This document shows, piece by piece, positions 8,288 to 17,255 of a DNA stretch of 64,000 nucleotides. The notes under the pieces were generated by a model. It was given only the letters and a program-made list of their open reading frames with translations, did not search any database and had not been told where the DNA came from. Each line of letters starts with the position of its first letter. Positions within the stretch are counted from its first letter, which is position 1. A program made the translations under genes and the position numbers. The stretch comes from Pandoraea anapnoica (GTDB lineage: Bacteria; Pseudomonadota; Gammaproteobacteria; Burkholderiales; Burkholderiaceae), in contig NZ_CABPSP010000006.1 in NCBI RefSeq assembly GCF_902459765.1, forward strand, positions 1 through 64,000, written 5' to 3'.

Positions 8288-9358
8288 ATGACCGCATTCA
8301 GCCCCCTGCTGGCAGAACTTTTCGACATCGCTGCGCCATCGACGGCGATGGATGCCGCGCTCCAGCATGCCATCGACATCAAGACGAAGCCGCCCGGCAG
8401 TCTCGGCGCACTGGAGCGCGTGGCGCATCGGATCGGCCGCATTCAGCAGAGCGCGACGCCAGAGCTCACACGTCCCGCGATGCTGGTGTTCGCGGGCGAT
8501 CACGGCGTCGTGGCCGCGGGCGTGAGTCCCTATCCGCAGGCCGTGACGGCGCAGATGGTGCTCAACTTCCTGCGCGGTGGCGCAGCCATCAATGTCTTCT
8601 GTCGCGCTGGCGGCATCGAGATGGAAGTGATCAACGCAGGCGTGGCGGCGGACTTTCCGGCCCATGCGTCGCTCGTGGACATTCCCGTCGCGCGCGGCAC
8701 GCAGAACTTCGTCGACATGCCCGCCATGACGCGCGAGCAACTGGAGACAGCGCTTGCCGCCGGGGCCGCGCGTGTGGTGGCGCATGCGTCGCGCGGCACG
8801 CGCTTGATCGGCTTTGGCGAGATGGGCATTGGCAACACGTCGGCCGCCGCCTGTCTGATGCAGCGTCTGACGGGGCGGCCGCTCGCGGACTGCGTCGGCC
8901 GTGGCACAGGTGTGGACGACGCCGGTCTCGCGCGCAAGACGGCCGTACTCGAACGCGCGCTGGCGGCGCATCCGACAACCGGTGACATGCCTGACCCGCT
9001 CGACACGCTTGCGACCTTCGGCGGCTTCGAGATTGCGATGATGACAGGCGCGTATCTCGCCGCCGCGAAGCTCGGCCTTGTGATCGTGGTGGACGGCTTC
9101 ATCAGCACGTCGGCACTGCTGGTCGCCGCGCGCGTCGCACCTGCGGTGCTCGATTACTGCGTGTTCGCGCACGCGTCGGACGAAACCGGGCATCGTGCCA
9201 TGCTCGACGCGCTGGGAGCAGAACCTCTTTTGCAATTGGGACTGCGTCTCGGCGAAGGCACGGGCGCGGCGCTCGCGATGCCGCTGATTCAGGCGGCTGC
9301 GGCGTTCCTGCGCGAGATGGCGACGTTCGAAGGTGCGGGCGTTAGCGACCGCGCGTGA
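8288..9358 (+). CDS. cobT: Nicotinate-nucleotide--dimethylbenzimidazole phosphoribosyltransferase
   Basis: This 356-residue enzyme makes alpha-ribazole phosphate from nicotinate mononucleotide and a lower-ligand base. Motifs include KTKPPGSLGALERVA near the N-terminus, FAGDHGVVAAGVSPYPQAVT, GEMGIGNTSAA, and the C-terminal RLGEGTGAALAM with Glu323 at the position of the catalytic base of Salmonella CobT. Length matches the family. AGGA nine bases before ATG 8288 supports the start. The gene sits between cobO and cobS, so the order follows the nucleotide-loop pathway. Which base is used as lower ligand cannot be read from the sequence; no bluB is visible here. Confidence 0.96.
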   Translation: MTAFSPLLAELFDIAAPSTAMDAALQHAIDIKTKPPGSLGALERVAHRIGRIQQSATPELTRPAMLVFAGDHGVVAAGVSPYPQAVTAQMVLNFLRGGAAINVFCRAGGIEMEVINAGVAADFPAHASLVDIPVARGTQNFVDMPAMTREQLETALAAGAARVVAHASRGTRLIGFGEMGIGNTSAAACLMQRLTGRPLADCVGRGTGVDDAGLARKTAVLERALAAHPTTGDMPDPLDTLATFGGFEIAMMTGAYLAAAKLGLVIVVDGFISTSALLVAARVAPAVLDYCVFAHASDETGHRAMLDALGAEPLLQLGLRLGEGTGAALAMPLIQAAAAFLREMATFEGAGVSDRA

Positions 9359-9374
9359 ATGAGACGACAAACGA

Positions 9375-10226
9375 ATGACGACCTCCGCCCCCGATCCTTC
9401 CGACGACTCCGTACCGCCGACACACGTGCCTGTGGTGCAGGATCGCGTGCGGGTCTCGTTCGGCGGATTCCGGGGACAGTTGCGTCTGTTCCTGACCGCG
9501 CTCGGATTCTTCACGCGTGTGCCGATTCCGCAGTGGGTGGGTTACTCGCCGGAGCAACTGAACGCCGCGACGCGTTATTTCCCGCTCGTCGGCGTGTTTG
9601 TCGGCGCGCTGGTGGCGTTGCTGACGGTGGCGATGGGGCACCTCTGGTCGCCGCATCTCGCTATTGCGCTGGGGCTTGGCGTGAGCGTGCTGCTCACGGG
9701 CGCATTTCATGAAGACGGACTCGCCGATTCCGTCGACGCTTTCGGCGGGGCGTTCGAGCGCGAGCGCGTGCTGGAGATCATGCACGATTCGCGCATCGGA
9801 ACTTACGGCGCTGTGGCGCTGTGGCTCGCGCTGGCGGTCAAGTGGCAGGCGCTCGTCGACGTTCAGGCGTCGGTCGGATGGAGTGGCTTTGCCGTGGTGC
9901 TGATCGGCGCGCATGCGGCGAGCCGCAGCATGGCAATCAGTCTGCTGCGCACCCTCGATTACGTGCGCCCCGAAGGCAAGGCGAAGCCAGTGGCGCAACG
10001 GCTGAGTCTCGGCGGACTGATGTTCGGCGTACTTTGCAGCGCGCCGTGGTGGGTGTGGCCGGACTGGCGTGCCGGTGTGACGGGCGTGGTGGTCCTGATA
10101 GCACTGCGCGCGGCGTTCATCCGCTATCTGCGCCGACGCCTCGGTGGCTACACTGGCGACACGCTGGGTTTCGCGCAGCAACTCGGCGAGCTGGCGCTCT
10201 ATCTCACGGTGTGCGCATGGATCTGA
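9375..10226 (+). CDS. cobS: Adenosylcobinamide-GDP ribazoletransferase (cobalamin synthase)
   Basis: This 283-residue polytopic inner-membrane enzyme joins adenosylcobinamide-GDP to alpha-ribazole (phosphate), the last assembly step. It shows the CobS pattern: FFTRVPIPQ near residue 50, the RYFPLVG segment, and the acidic motif FHEDGLADSVDAFGGAF followed by IMHDSRIGTYG, which binds metal and substrate. Several hydrophobic segments follow. The N-terminal 35 residues are Ser/Asp/Pro-rich and longer than in many homologues, so a later start is possible. It begins 17 bp after cobT and overlaps cobC by 10 bp. Confidence 0.95.
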   Translation: MTTSAPDPSDDSVPPTHVPVVQDRVRVSFGGFRGQLRLFLTALGFFTRVPIPQWVGYSPEQLNAATRYFPLVGVFVGALVALLTVAMGHLWSPHLAIALGLGVSVLLTGAFHEDGLADSVDAFGGAFERERVLEIMHDSRIGTYGAVALWLALAVKWQALVDVQASVGWSGFAVVLIGAHAASRSMAISLLRTLDYVRPEGKAKPVAQRLSLGGLMFGVLCSAPWWVWPDWRAGVTGVVVLIALRAAFIRYLRRRLGGYTGDTLGFAQQLGELALYLTVCAWI

Positions 10227-10819
10227 TTCTGGTGCGTCATCCGCAGCCCGATGTGGCGTCTGGTGTCTGCTACGGACAGACGGATGTGCCGCTGATCCAA
10301 CCGATCCAGCATGGGACGCTGGTCGCGAGAATCCGCGGTGCTATCGGAGACCGGCCGCTGACCGCGGTGCACAGCAGTCATCTGACGCGCGCGCGAATCC
10401 CGGCAAATTGGCTGTCGTCTATGTTTCATGCGCCGCATCACATCGATACCCGCCTCGCCGAGATGCACTTCGGCGAGTGGGAAATGCGTGGGTGGGACGA
10501 GATCGATCGCAATGCGCTCGACGCGTGGGCACAAAACGTCGCTGGCTTTGCGCCGCCCGGCGGCGAGTCGGCCCGCGACGTTGTGGTGCGCGTGGACGCG
10601 TGGGCGCGTGAGTTGCGCTCGCAAGTATCAGACAACGACGAGGTGCACGTTGTGATCGGTCACGCCGGGCCGATCCGTCTGCATATGGCCACGGCGTTGC
10701 GTTTGCCGACGACCACGTGCCTGCCGTGGGCACTCGACTTCGGTGGCATCTGCCATTTGCATATTGCCGACGACGGCAACGCGCGCCTGATTCACTGGAA
10801 CGTGCAAACGAACGTTTAG
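10217..10819 (+). CDS. cobC: Alpha-ribazole phosphatase (histidine phosphatase family)
   Basis: This 200-residue enzyme of the phosphoglycerate-mutase-like superfamily removes the phosphate from alpha-ribazole phosphate or cobalamin phosphate. The phospho-acceptor motif is a RHPQP variant of RHG (Arg7, His8). Other active-site features are SSHLTRAR, the acid in LAEMHFGEWEMRGWDEI and the second His in VVIGHAGPIRL. The variant RHPQP is common in CobC proteins. The 10-bp overlap with cobS implies translational coupling and specificity for the B12 pathway. It is the last plus-strand gene of the riboswitch operon; the next gene, for the B12-binding protein, converges from the other strand. Confidence 0.9.
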   Translation: MDLILVRHPQPDVASGVCYGQTDVPLIQPIQHGTLVARIRGAIGDRPLTAVHSSHLTRARIPANWLSSMFHAPHHIDTRLAEMHFGEWEMRGWDEIDRNALDAWAQNVAGFAPPGGESARDVVVRVDAWARELRSQVSDNDEVHVVIGHAGPIRLHMATALRLPTTTCLPWALDFGGICHLHIADDGNARLIHWNVQTNV

Positions 10820-10850
10820 CCGCACGCTGCTGCCGCCTCGCTGGCCGCCT

Positions 10851-11807
10851 TTACTTCGCAGAAGCCGTGCGACGCGAGCGCGCGATATCGAGGTCTTGGC
10901 ACATCGTGCGGGCGCCGTCGAGAATGCGCGGGCTGGGGCGGTTGATGAGGTCGCCGTCGATGCCGAACAGATTGTTGTGTGCGACGGCCGGGAGTTGCGG
11001 CCACTTGCGCCAGTTATCCAGTGTGGCCAGCGGCTTGTCGGACTTCGTGGCCCCGGGTGTCGCGGTAAACATCGCTTCCGGCGCCTTGGCCAGTACCGCT
11101 TCGATGGACACGCGCGGCACGAGCGCCGGTTCGTCTGCGAAGATATTCACGCCGCCGCACAGGCGGATCACGTCGCTCACCATATGTGTGCCGTTCAGCG
11201 TCATGAGCGGCTGCGTCCACACCTGATAGAACACCGGTACCGGCGCGCGCGACGTATATTGCTTGCGCAACGCTTCATAGCGCGCGCGGAAAGCTTCTGC
11301 GGATTCTTTTGCTTTGGCAGGTGTGCCCATCAGTGTGCCGAGCGTCTCGATTGCGGCTGGCAGATCGGTCAGATGCTTCGGCTCCGAATAGAACACGGGT
11401 AACTTCAACTGACGCAGCGCCTCGACCTGACGCTGCGAATTGCCGTGCATCCACACGACGAGCAGATCGGGCTTGAGCGCGAGAATGCGTTCGAGATCGA
11501 GCGCATTGTTATCGCCCACGTGTGGAAGGCGCTGCGCCGCCTCGGGATAGTCGGAGTACTTCACCACGCCCACGACCTTGTCGCCCGCACCGGCGGCGAA
11601 CAGCAACTCTGTGGCGTGCGGCGACAGACTGACCACGCGCTGCGCCGGGGCGGGCAGCGTGACAGTCGCGCCGGAGTCGTCCTTCACGGAGACGGCGGCA
11701 TGTGCGCCGGACAGGGGTGCACATGCGAGGCAGGCGAAGGCGAGGGCAAGCGTCTGAACGCGAAGGCGGGTGAGCATGACCGGGCGGGGCAGCGATATCA
11801 GCGACAT
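10851..11807 (-). CDS. btuF: Periplasmic cobalamin-binding protein (BtuF-like)
   Basis: This 318-residue class III periplasmic binding protein captures B12 for the BtuCD-type transporter. A signal peptide (LTRLRVQTLALAFACLACAP...GAHA) is cleaved near residue 38. The mature part begins VSVKDDSGATVTLP, then QRVVSLSPHATELLFAAGAGDKVVGV and the inter-lobe helix, as in BtuF/FhuD-type folds. WTQPLMTLNGTHMVSDVIRLCGG is typical of BtuF. ATG 11807 is chosen; a second ATG at 11777 (MLTRLRV) gives an equally good signal peptide. It is on the strand opposite its permease and ATPase and is not under the riboswitch seen here. Confidence 0.88.
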   Translation of the reverse strand: MSLISLPRPVMLTRLRVQTLALAFACLACAPLSGAHAAVSVKDDSGATVTLPAPAQRVVSLSPHATELLFAAGAGDKVVGVVKYSDYPEAAQRLPHVGDNNALDLERILALKPDLLVVWMHGNSQRQVEALRQLKLPVFYSEPKHLTDLPAAIETLGTLMGTPAKAKESAEAFRARYEALRKQYTSRAPVPVFYQVWTQPLMTLNGTHMVSDVIRLCGGVNIFADEPALVPRVSIEAVLAKAPEAMFTATPGATKSDKPLATLDNWRKWPQLPAVAHNNLFGIDGDLINRPSPRILDGARTMCQDLDIARSRRTASAK

Positions 11808-12059
11808 GGGTGCGATGCGTTCGATGAACGCGAAGCGAGGCGGGTGTAAGGGCTGGCGGGTGCGAGACGCGTCAACAAAGGAAACGTCGAAAAATGAGAT
11901 CATTCCCGCCACGGACTCGCCATTTTCTGCGGGTTGGGGCGCGGCGACAAGCGTTTGAAAGACCGTCCCGCGAACCGATGTCACGCAACGGCTGTCGAAT
12001 GATGCGTGGCATTCGGCGGCATGCCTGCCGTGCCGGATAGAACTGAAGGAGTCGACGTC

Positions 12060-12227
12060 GTGAAACGAAACTTGGGAATAGTAGGCGCTGCGGCGCTGGT
12101 GGTGGTCGCGATGCTCGCCGGGTGTGCTGCACCGGGCGGCGGTTCTGGCTCGGGAACCAGTGCAACGAGCACTAGCAAAGTGCAAGCCTATGGCGTGCTC
12201 GACGCCGGTGTGGCGGTGGTGAGGTAA
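12060..12227 (+). CDS. Small lipoprotein, unknown function
   Basis: A 55-residue product starts at GTG 12060, eight bases after AAGGAG (12046-12051). The N-terminus KRNLGIVGAAALVVVAMLAGC is a lipoprotein signal with lipobox LAGC. The mature part is only about 33 residues: a Gly/Ser/Thr linker followed by VQAYGVLDAGVAVVR. That end resembles the first beta-strand of Burkholderia-type trimeric porins (YGVLDAGV). No function is known to me. The strong ribosome binding site and clean lipobox argue that it is real. A GC-rich hairpin lies 43 bp downstream. Confidence 0.65.
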   Translation: MKRNLGIVGAAALVVVAMLAGCAAPGGGSGSGTSATSTSKVQAYGVLDAGVAVVR

Positions 12228-12270
12228 TGCGTTGATCCAAGTCGTCGACAAAAGCACGTCGACCGAAACG

Positions 12271-12309
12271 ACTGCGCCCCCTGACGCCGAAGCGTTCAGG
12301 GGGCGCAGT
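12271..12309. terminator. GC-rich hairpin, probable bidirectional terminator
   Basis: Arms TGCGCCCCCTGA and TCAGGGGGCGCA enclose a short loop at 12273-12308. Neither side has a good T run. It lies between the plus-strand small lipoprotein gene and the minus-strand lipoprotein gene, so it may serve both. Confidence 0.5.
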
Positions 12310-12447
12310 GTCTGACGCGGTGCCGGGGGTGACGGGAACGTTACTGGAGCACAACTAAAACGTTACTGAAACGGGGCGGCACCCGGTAACTCGGCGCATT
12401 GCACAATGGACCGGAGTCCACGGCAACGGTCGAGCTACCGTGCGGCG

Positions 12448-12654
12448 TTAGTTCGATGCCGGAGCGGGGGCCATGGCGCCTGCGTCCGATGCCGGGGCGC
12501 TCATTGCGCCGCCGCCTGCATCGCTGGCCGCAGCCGGTGCCGGAGCGGTCGTGTCGGCCGCCGGGGCGGCCGGTTGATCTTCCTTCTTGGAGCAACCCAC
12601 CGTCACAACAGTGGCGGTCAGAAGCGTGGCGAGCAACAGCGGCAGTTTTTTCAT
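12448..12654 (-). CDS. Small Ala/Pro-rich lipoprotein
   Basis: A 68-residue product carries an N-terminal lipoprotein signal (MKKLPLLLATLLTATVVTVGC; cysteine at residue 21). The mature stretch starts SKKEDQPAAPAADTT and continues with low-complexity Ala, Pro, Ser and Gly. AAAGGA upstream of the ATG supports translation. Such short Ala/Pro-rich lipoproteins are common in Burkholderiales and have no assigned role; a spacer or surface-anchoring role would be a guess. It follows the cobalamin decarboxylase gene in orientation but is separated from it by 240 bp. Confidence 0.7.
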   Translation of the reverse strand: MKKLPLLLATLLTATVVTVGCSKKEDQPAAPAADTTAPAPAAASDAGGGAMSAPASDAGAMAPAPASN

Positions 12655-12895
12655 TTGGTCGTCCTTTTAATTGGGAAAGCCCTTGCGAAAGAACCTTCAG
12701 TCTAGCGGCGCCTTTCGGCGATGACTGTGTGCATTTGTTGCAGAAATGCTTCAATTTGTAACGAAAACGGCAGGAACACCCGTTATTTAATACTGCGTAA
12801 GCAGTCCTCGGATATTCCCGGGCAACGTACACCCGTTCGGAAGCATAACGAGAAAATTGGATGAGTCCGCTCTGCGGCAGTTCCCAAAAACATCG

Positions 12896-13975
12896 TTAAG
12901 GACGGAATCCGGGACGCAGCGTCATCAGCGCGCCCGCCAGTCGTAGCCATTCGTCTTCGGTCGCTGGCAGGCCCAGACGCAGGCTCGGCAGCGTTTGGAT
13001 GCCATCCACCGACGAAATCGGACGTGCATCGAACAAGCGCGTCCATATGCCTTGTTCAGCCAGTTGCGCGTGCCATTGCGGCGCAAGCGCATGCGGCGTC
13101 CAGGCAAATAGCGGTGTGCCAACCGTTGGCCAGTGATGGTCGTACAACAGCGATAACAGTCGTTCACCTTCCTGTAACAGACGTTCCTGAGTCGCACGTT
13201 GCCATGCGGTGTCGCACAGGGCCGTTCGCACTGCGAACCTTGCCGGGCCACTGACCGTCCATGCGCCGAGCCGTTCGCTCAGACGTTTGCCAAGCCGTGC
13301 CGGGCACAGCGTGAAGCCCGCACGAATCCCTGCCAATCCGAAGAACTTGCCGACCGAGCGCAGGATGACGAGGCCGTCTTCGCCCGCGTGAGGCGTCATC
13401 GACGTCGCGGGGGATACGTCCGCGAAGGCTTCGTCGACGATCAGCATGCCGCCGCGTGCGGCCAGCTGTGCTTGCCATTGGGCGAGCGTCTCACGCGAGA
13501 CGGATCGCGTCGTGGGATTGTCAGGGTTGACCCAGACGAGGTAGTCAACATCCGGCAAGCCCGCTTCGGGTCCGAGCCATGAGACGAGTGTGTGTCCGGC
13601 GTGCGCGAACGCCGGTGCGTACTCGCTATACGTCAGCGATGCGACGGCGACGCGCCCCGGGCGAAGCAGCGCGGGCAGCGCGCGGATGACCGCCTGCGAA
13701 CCAGCGCAGGGCACGACGGTTTCCACCGGTACGCCGTAGTAACGGGCGGCCACGTCGCACAGGTCGTCGAAGGCGTCGGGGAGATCGCGCCAGACATCCG
13801 GCGGCGGCATCGGCACCGGATACCCCACGGGATTGATGCCGGTCGACAGATCCAGCCAGTCTTCGCGCGCACGTCCGAACCGGCGGATGGCTTCGCCGAG
13901 ATTGCCGCCGTGGCGCGGGGCATCGGAGGGAGAAGATGAGGGTGACGGTGGGGGTGCAGCGGGTGATGCAGACAT
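12896..13975 (-). CDS. cobD: L-threonine-O-3-phosphate decarboxylase (CobD/CobC-type PLP enzyme)
   Basis: This 359-residue fold-type I aminotransferase-like enzyme makes (R)-1-amino-2-propanol phosphate, the linker between corrin and nucleotide loop. Evidence: HGGNLGEAIRRFG at the N-terminus, DLSTGINPVGYP, GSQAVIRALP, VWVNPDNPTTR, the DEAF motif in MLIVDEAFADVSP, and the PLP lysine Lys210 in SVGKFFGLAGIRAGF. The gene names conflict between systems: it corresponds to Salmonella cobD and Pseudomonas cobC. The N-terminal 20 residues are Pro/Ser-rich. It lies 17 bp after cbiB, whose product uses its product. Confidence 0.92.
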   Translation of the reverse strand: MSASPAAPPPSPSSSPSDAPRHGGNLGEAIRRFGRAREDWLDLSTGINPVGYPVPMPPPDVWRDLPDAFDDLCDVAARYYGVPVETVVPCAGSQAVIRALPALLRPGRVAVASLTYSEYAPAFAHAGHTLVSWLGPEAGLPDVDYLVWVNPDNPTTRSVSRETLAQWQAQLAARGGMLIVDEAFADVSPATSMTPHAGEDGLVILRSVGKFFGLAGIRAGFTLCPARLGKRLSERLGAWTVSGPARFAVRTALCDTAWQRATQERLLQEGERLLSLLYDHHWPTVGTPLFAWTPHALAPQWHAQLAEQGIWTRLFDARPISSVDGIQTLPSLRLGLPATEDEWLRLAGALMTLRPGFRP

Positions 13976-13992
13976 GGCGATCGGAAAGCGAG

Positions 13993-14973
13993 TTACAGCA
14001 GTGTTGTGGGCATGGCATCGGCCTGCGACGCGGCGAACAGCGCCAGCGCGCCGGTGACGATCAGCCACATCCACATGGAACGGGAGATCAGCCGCCATGC
14101 GGCCTTGATGTGTTGTGCGGAGGGTTCCATGCCGCAGCCGAGCGGTGGACGCACCTCCCACTCGCCGTGATATCGCGCCGGTCCGCCGAGCTGAACACCG
14201 AGGCTACCCGCACCGGCGGCCATCACGGGACCGGCATTGGGGCTGGACCAGGCGCTGGCCTGCGTGCGCCAGCAATCGATGGCACGCGCCACGTCGCCGA
14301 AGATCGCGTAGCTCGCTGCCGTCAATCGCGCGGGAATCCAGTTGAGGACGTCGTCGATGCGCGCCGCCGGTCGGCCGAAGTACAGAAACTTGTCGGTGCG
14401 ATAGCCCCACATCGCGTCGAGCGTATTGGCCAGACGGAACAGCACGACGCCGGGCGCACCGGCAATCGCGAACCAGAAGAGCGCGCCGAAGATGGCGTCG
14501 TTGCCGTTCTCCAACGTGGATTCGACGGCGGCGCGCGCAAGATCGGAGGCGTTAGCGTCTTCCGTATCGCGCGAGACGATGCGTGCCGTGAGTGCGCGTG
14601 CTTGTTTCAGATCACCGTCGCGCAGGGCGTGAGCGATGGGCATGACGTGTTCGCGCAGACTGCGGGCACCGAGCGCCGCGTACAACGCCAGCGCTTGCCA
14701 GACGATGCCGCCCCAGCCAGGCAGGAACGTCAGCGCCCACGCGATCAGTACGGGAATCACGAGCATGATGCACCACGCCCACGTGCCACGCGTCATGGCG
14801 CTGAACGGCTTGTCGCGCACCTCGGGATCGTTGAGCCATGCCTCCACACCGTTGGCGATATAGCCGAAGCCGACCAGCGGGTGCCAGCGTCGCGGCTCGC
14901 CGAGCCAGGCGTCGAGTAACACACCGATCAATGCGGCAAGCCAGAGCGATTCGGGCGCGAGTCCTGTGAGCAT
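13993..14973 (-). CDS. cbiB: Adenosylcobinamide-phosphate synthase (CbiB/CobD family)
   Basis: This 326-residue membrane enzyme attaches aminopropanol (phosphate) to adenosylcobyric acid. It has about five to six hydrophobic segments and the conserved blocks LLDAWLGEPRRWHPLVGFG, SAMTRGTWAW, IVSRDTEDANASDLARAAVESTLENGND, and YRTDKFLYFGRPAARIDDVLNWIPARL. These are characteristic of CbiB. Its neighbour downstream makes the linker substrate and cobU upstream processes the product, so the minus-strand trio cobU, cbiB, cobD forms a consistent side-chain module. cbiB begins 24 bp after cobU ends. Confidence 0.95.
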   Translation of the reverse strand: MLTGLAPESLWLAALIGVLLDAWLGEPRRWHPLVGFGYIANGVEAWLNDPEVRDKPFSAMTRGTWAWCIMLVIPVLIAWALTFLPGWGGIVWQALALYAALGARSLREHVMPIAHALRDGDLKQARALTARIVSRDTEDANASDLARAAVESTLENGNDAIFGALFWFAIAGAPGVVLFRLANTLDAMWGYRTDKFLYFGRPAARIDDVLNWIPARLTAASYAIFGDVARAIDCWRTQASAWSSPNAGPVMAAGAGSLGVQLGGPARYHGEWEVRPPLGCGMEPSAQHIKAAWRLISRSMWMWLIVTGALALFAASQADAMPTTLL

Positions 14974-14996
14974 CGGCGAGTGACTCCTATTTTCTC

Positions 14997-15563
14997 TTAT
15001 CCCTTGATGGCCATCGGCAGCCCGGCGACCACGAAACGCACGTGCGGCGCCAGCGTGGCGACACGCTGGTTGAGACGTCCGAGTTCATCGACATAACGCC
15101 GCGTGAGCGCACCCATCGGGATCACGCCCAGACCGATCTCATTGCTGACGACGACGATCTTGCCGGGCAGCGACATCAGCGTCTGCGCAAGCGTGTCGAC
15201 GACGCTCTGCCACTGTGCGTCCGTCGCCGGTCCGTCGGGATGATCGTCCGGCGGGCATAGCCAGCCCGCGAGCCACAGCGGCAGACAGTCGACGAGCACG
15301 CAATGGCCGTCCCGAGCGACTTCGCTCAGTGTGCGCGCCAGCTCGCGTCCTGCTTCCACCGTTTCCCAATGTCCCGGACGGCTCGCCCGGTGATGCGCAA
15401 TGCGCGCCTGCATCTCGGGCTCGCCGGTCACGGCGGCCGTCGCGACATAGGTCACGGGCAGGCCGCTGTGCGTGGCGAGATGTTCGGCGAAAGCACTCTT
15501 GCCGGAGCGCGCGCCGCCGAGTACGAAGGTGAGATCGGGAGAGTTCGGAACGAGGTCGGTCAT
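14997..15563 (-). CDS. cobU: Adenosylcobinamide kinase / adenosylcobinamide-phosphate guanylyltransferase
   Basis: This 188-residue bifunctional enzyme phosphorylates adenosylcobinamide and converts it to adenosylcobinamide-GDP for CobS. The P-loop is [13 protein letters not shown] (Lys22). [17 protein letters not shown] contains the histidine that carries GMP in Salmonella Cob[42 protein letters not shown] and the ending [11 protein letters not shown] are highly typical. The start at 15563 gives the normal length. It is divergent from cobQ, with only 40 bp between the two start codons, so their promoters must overlap. Confidence 0.96.
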   Translation of the reverse strand: MTDLVPNSPDLTFVLGGARSGKSAFAEHLATHSGLPVTYVATAAVTGEPEMQARIAHHRASRPGHWETVEAGRELARTLSEVARDGHCVLVDCLPLWLAGWLCPPDDHPDGPATDAQWQSVVDTLAQTLMSLPGKIVVVSNEIGLGVIPMGALTRRYVDELGRLNQRVATLAPHVRFVVAGLPMAIKG

Positions 15564-15603
15564 GCCGGATATTGTACGAGCGCCCGATGCGATAATCCGC
15601 GTC

Positions 15604-17124
15604 ATGAGTGAAATCCCTGTCAAATTCGAAGCGCCTCCCAGCCTGCGTCGCGGCACCCTGATGATCCAGGGGACGTCGTCGGATGCAGGCAAGAGCACGG
15701 TCGTTGCGGGCCTGTGTCGTCTGCTGTTGCGCGAGGGCGTGCGCGTCGCCCCCTTCAAGCCGCAGAACATGGCGCTCAACAGTGCCGTGACGGCCGACGG
15801 CGGTGAGATCGGGCGCGCACAAGCGTTGCAGGCGCAAGCGGCAGGCGTCGCCCCGCATACCGACTTCAATCCCGTGTTGCTTAAGCCAAGCAGCGACCGG
15901 GGCGCACAGGTCATCATCGGCGGCAAGGTCGTGGCCGATCTCGATGCGCGTGCGTATCACGAGTACAAGCCTCGCGCGATGGCGGCGGTGCTGGCTGCGT
16001 ACGAGCGTCTGCGCACGGGGTACGACGCAGTGTTGGTCGAGGGCGCAGGCAGTCCCGCCGAGGTGAACCTGCGCTCGCGCGACATCGCGAACATGGGCTT
16101 CGCCGAGGCGGTCGACGCCCCGGTGCTGCTCGTCGCCGACATCGACCGGGGAGGTGTTTTCGCGCAATTGATCGGCACGCTCGCGTGTCTGTCTGACGGC
16201 GAACGTGCGCGCATCAAGGGCTTCGTCATCAATCGCTTTCGCGGCGACCCGTCGTTGCTCACGAGCGGGCTGGAATGGTTGGAGACGAAGACGGGCATTC
16301 CGGTGCTGGGCGTGTTGCCGTACCTACACGGGCTGCATCTCGACGGCGAGGACATGCTGCCAGGCGAGCGTCACAAGGCCGCGAGCGGCGAGACGCGTCT
16401 GCGCGTGACCGTGCCCGCCTTGCCGCGCATCAGCAATCACACCGATTTCGACGCCTTGCGTGCACATCCGCAAGTTGATTTCCGTTATGTCGGCGCGGGC
16501 GAGGCGTGGCCCGCCAGCGATCTGGTGATCCTGCCCGGCAGCAAGCATGTGCGCGCCGATCTCGCGTGGTTGCGCGCCCAAGGGTGGGAGACGGCGATGG
16601 CGCGGCATCTACGCTATGGCGGCAAAGTGCTGGGCATCTGCGGCGGCTTGCAGATGCTCGGTGCTGCGATTCACGACCCGCTCGGGCTCGAAGGCGACGC
16701 AGGCACGACCGCTGGCCTCGGCTGGATGGAGATCGAAACCACTATGGAGGCCCAGAAGCAACTGCGCGTGGTGGCCGGACGTCTCACCGCCGGTGACGTG
16801 CCGGTGAACGGCTATGAGATCCACATGGGGGTGACGCGCGGGGCGGCGCTCGCGCGTCCCGCTGTCTGGCTGGACGCAGACCCACAAGGTGCACAAGGCC
16901 CGGTCGCCGACGGCGCCCGCTCGACCGACGATCAGGTCATGGGGACGTATCTGCATGGCCTGTTCGACACCCCCGAGGCACTGCAAGCGCTGCTCACGTG
17001 GGCGGGCGCGCGCGATCTGGCGGCGCAGGACTACAACGCGCTGCGCGAGGCGTCGCTCGATCGGCTGGCCGACGCGTTTGCAGCGCATCTGGATTTGTCG
17101 CGCGTGTGGGCCTGCCTGCGCTAG
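15604..17124 (+). CDS. cobQ: Cobyric acid synthase
   Basis: This 506-residue amidotransferase adds four amides to adenosylcobyrinic acid a,c-diamide. The N-terminal ATPase domain starts with [21 protein letters not shown] and continues with [15 protein letters not shown] and [15 protein letters not shown]. The C-terminal class I glutamine amidotransferase-like domain has the nucleophile Cys346 in [11 protein letters not shown] and the late histidine in GTYLHGLFD. It belongs to de novo synthesis, and it is the only such gene in the window. An ORF start upstream at 15472 exists, but it would overlap cobU; ATG 15604 fits the family N-terminus. Confidence 0.96.
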   Translation: MSEIPVKFEAPPSLRRGTLMIQGTSSDAGKSTVVAGLCRLLLREGVRVAPFKPQNMALNSAVTADGGEIGRAQALQAQAAGVAPHTDFNPVLLKPSSDRGAQVIIGGKVVADLDARAYHEYKPRAMAAVLAAYERLRTGYDAVLVEGAGSPAEVNLRSRDIANMGFAEAVDAPVLLVADIDRGGVFAQLIGTLACLSDGERARIKGFVINRFRGDPSLLTSGLEWLETKTGIPVLGVLPYLHGLHLDGEDMLPGERHKAASGETRLRVTVPALPRISNHTDFDALRAHPQVDFRYVGAGEAWPASDLVILPGSKHVRADLAWLRAQGWETAMARHLRYGGKVLGICGGLQMLGAAIHDPLGLEGDAGTTAGLGWMEIETTMEAQKQLRVVAGRLTAGDVPVNGYEIHMGVTRGAALARPAVWLDADPQGAQGPVADGARSTDDQVMGTYLHGLFDTPEALQALLTWAGARDLAAQDYNALREASLDRLADAFAAHLDLSRVWACLR

Positions 17125-17255
17125 CAGGGCGGCCGGTTGGCGCGCCGTCGGCGTTCGTCTCGACGCCGGGCTCAGGCCCTGGCGGGATCGGTCGGATGCG
17201 GTACCGTCATCGACCCGTTGTAATATTGGCGATAATCGACCTCGGGGAGTCTGCA

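Noticed and set aside
11808-12059. A second cobalamin riboswitch upstream of the B12-binding protein gene
   Set aside because: The minus strand lacks the B12 box and the conserved GCCACTG and CCCCCGCAAC elements.
12399-12761. A 120-residue plus-strand open frame opposite the small Ala/Pro-rich lipoprotein
   Set aside because: It has no ribosome binding site and no conserved features; the minus-strand lipoprotein has both a ribosome binding site and a lipobox.
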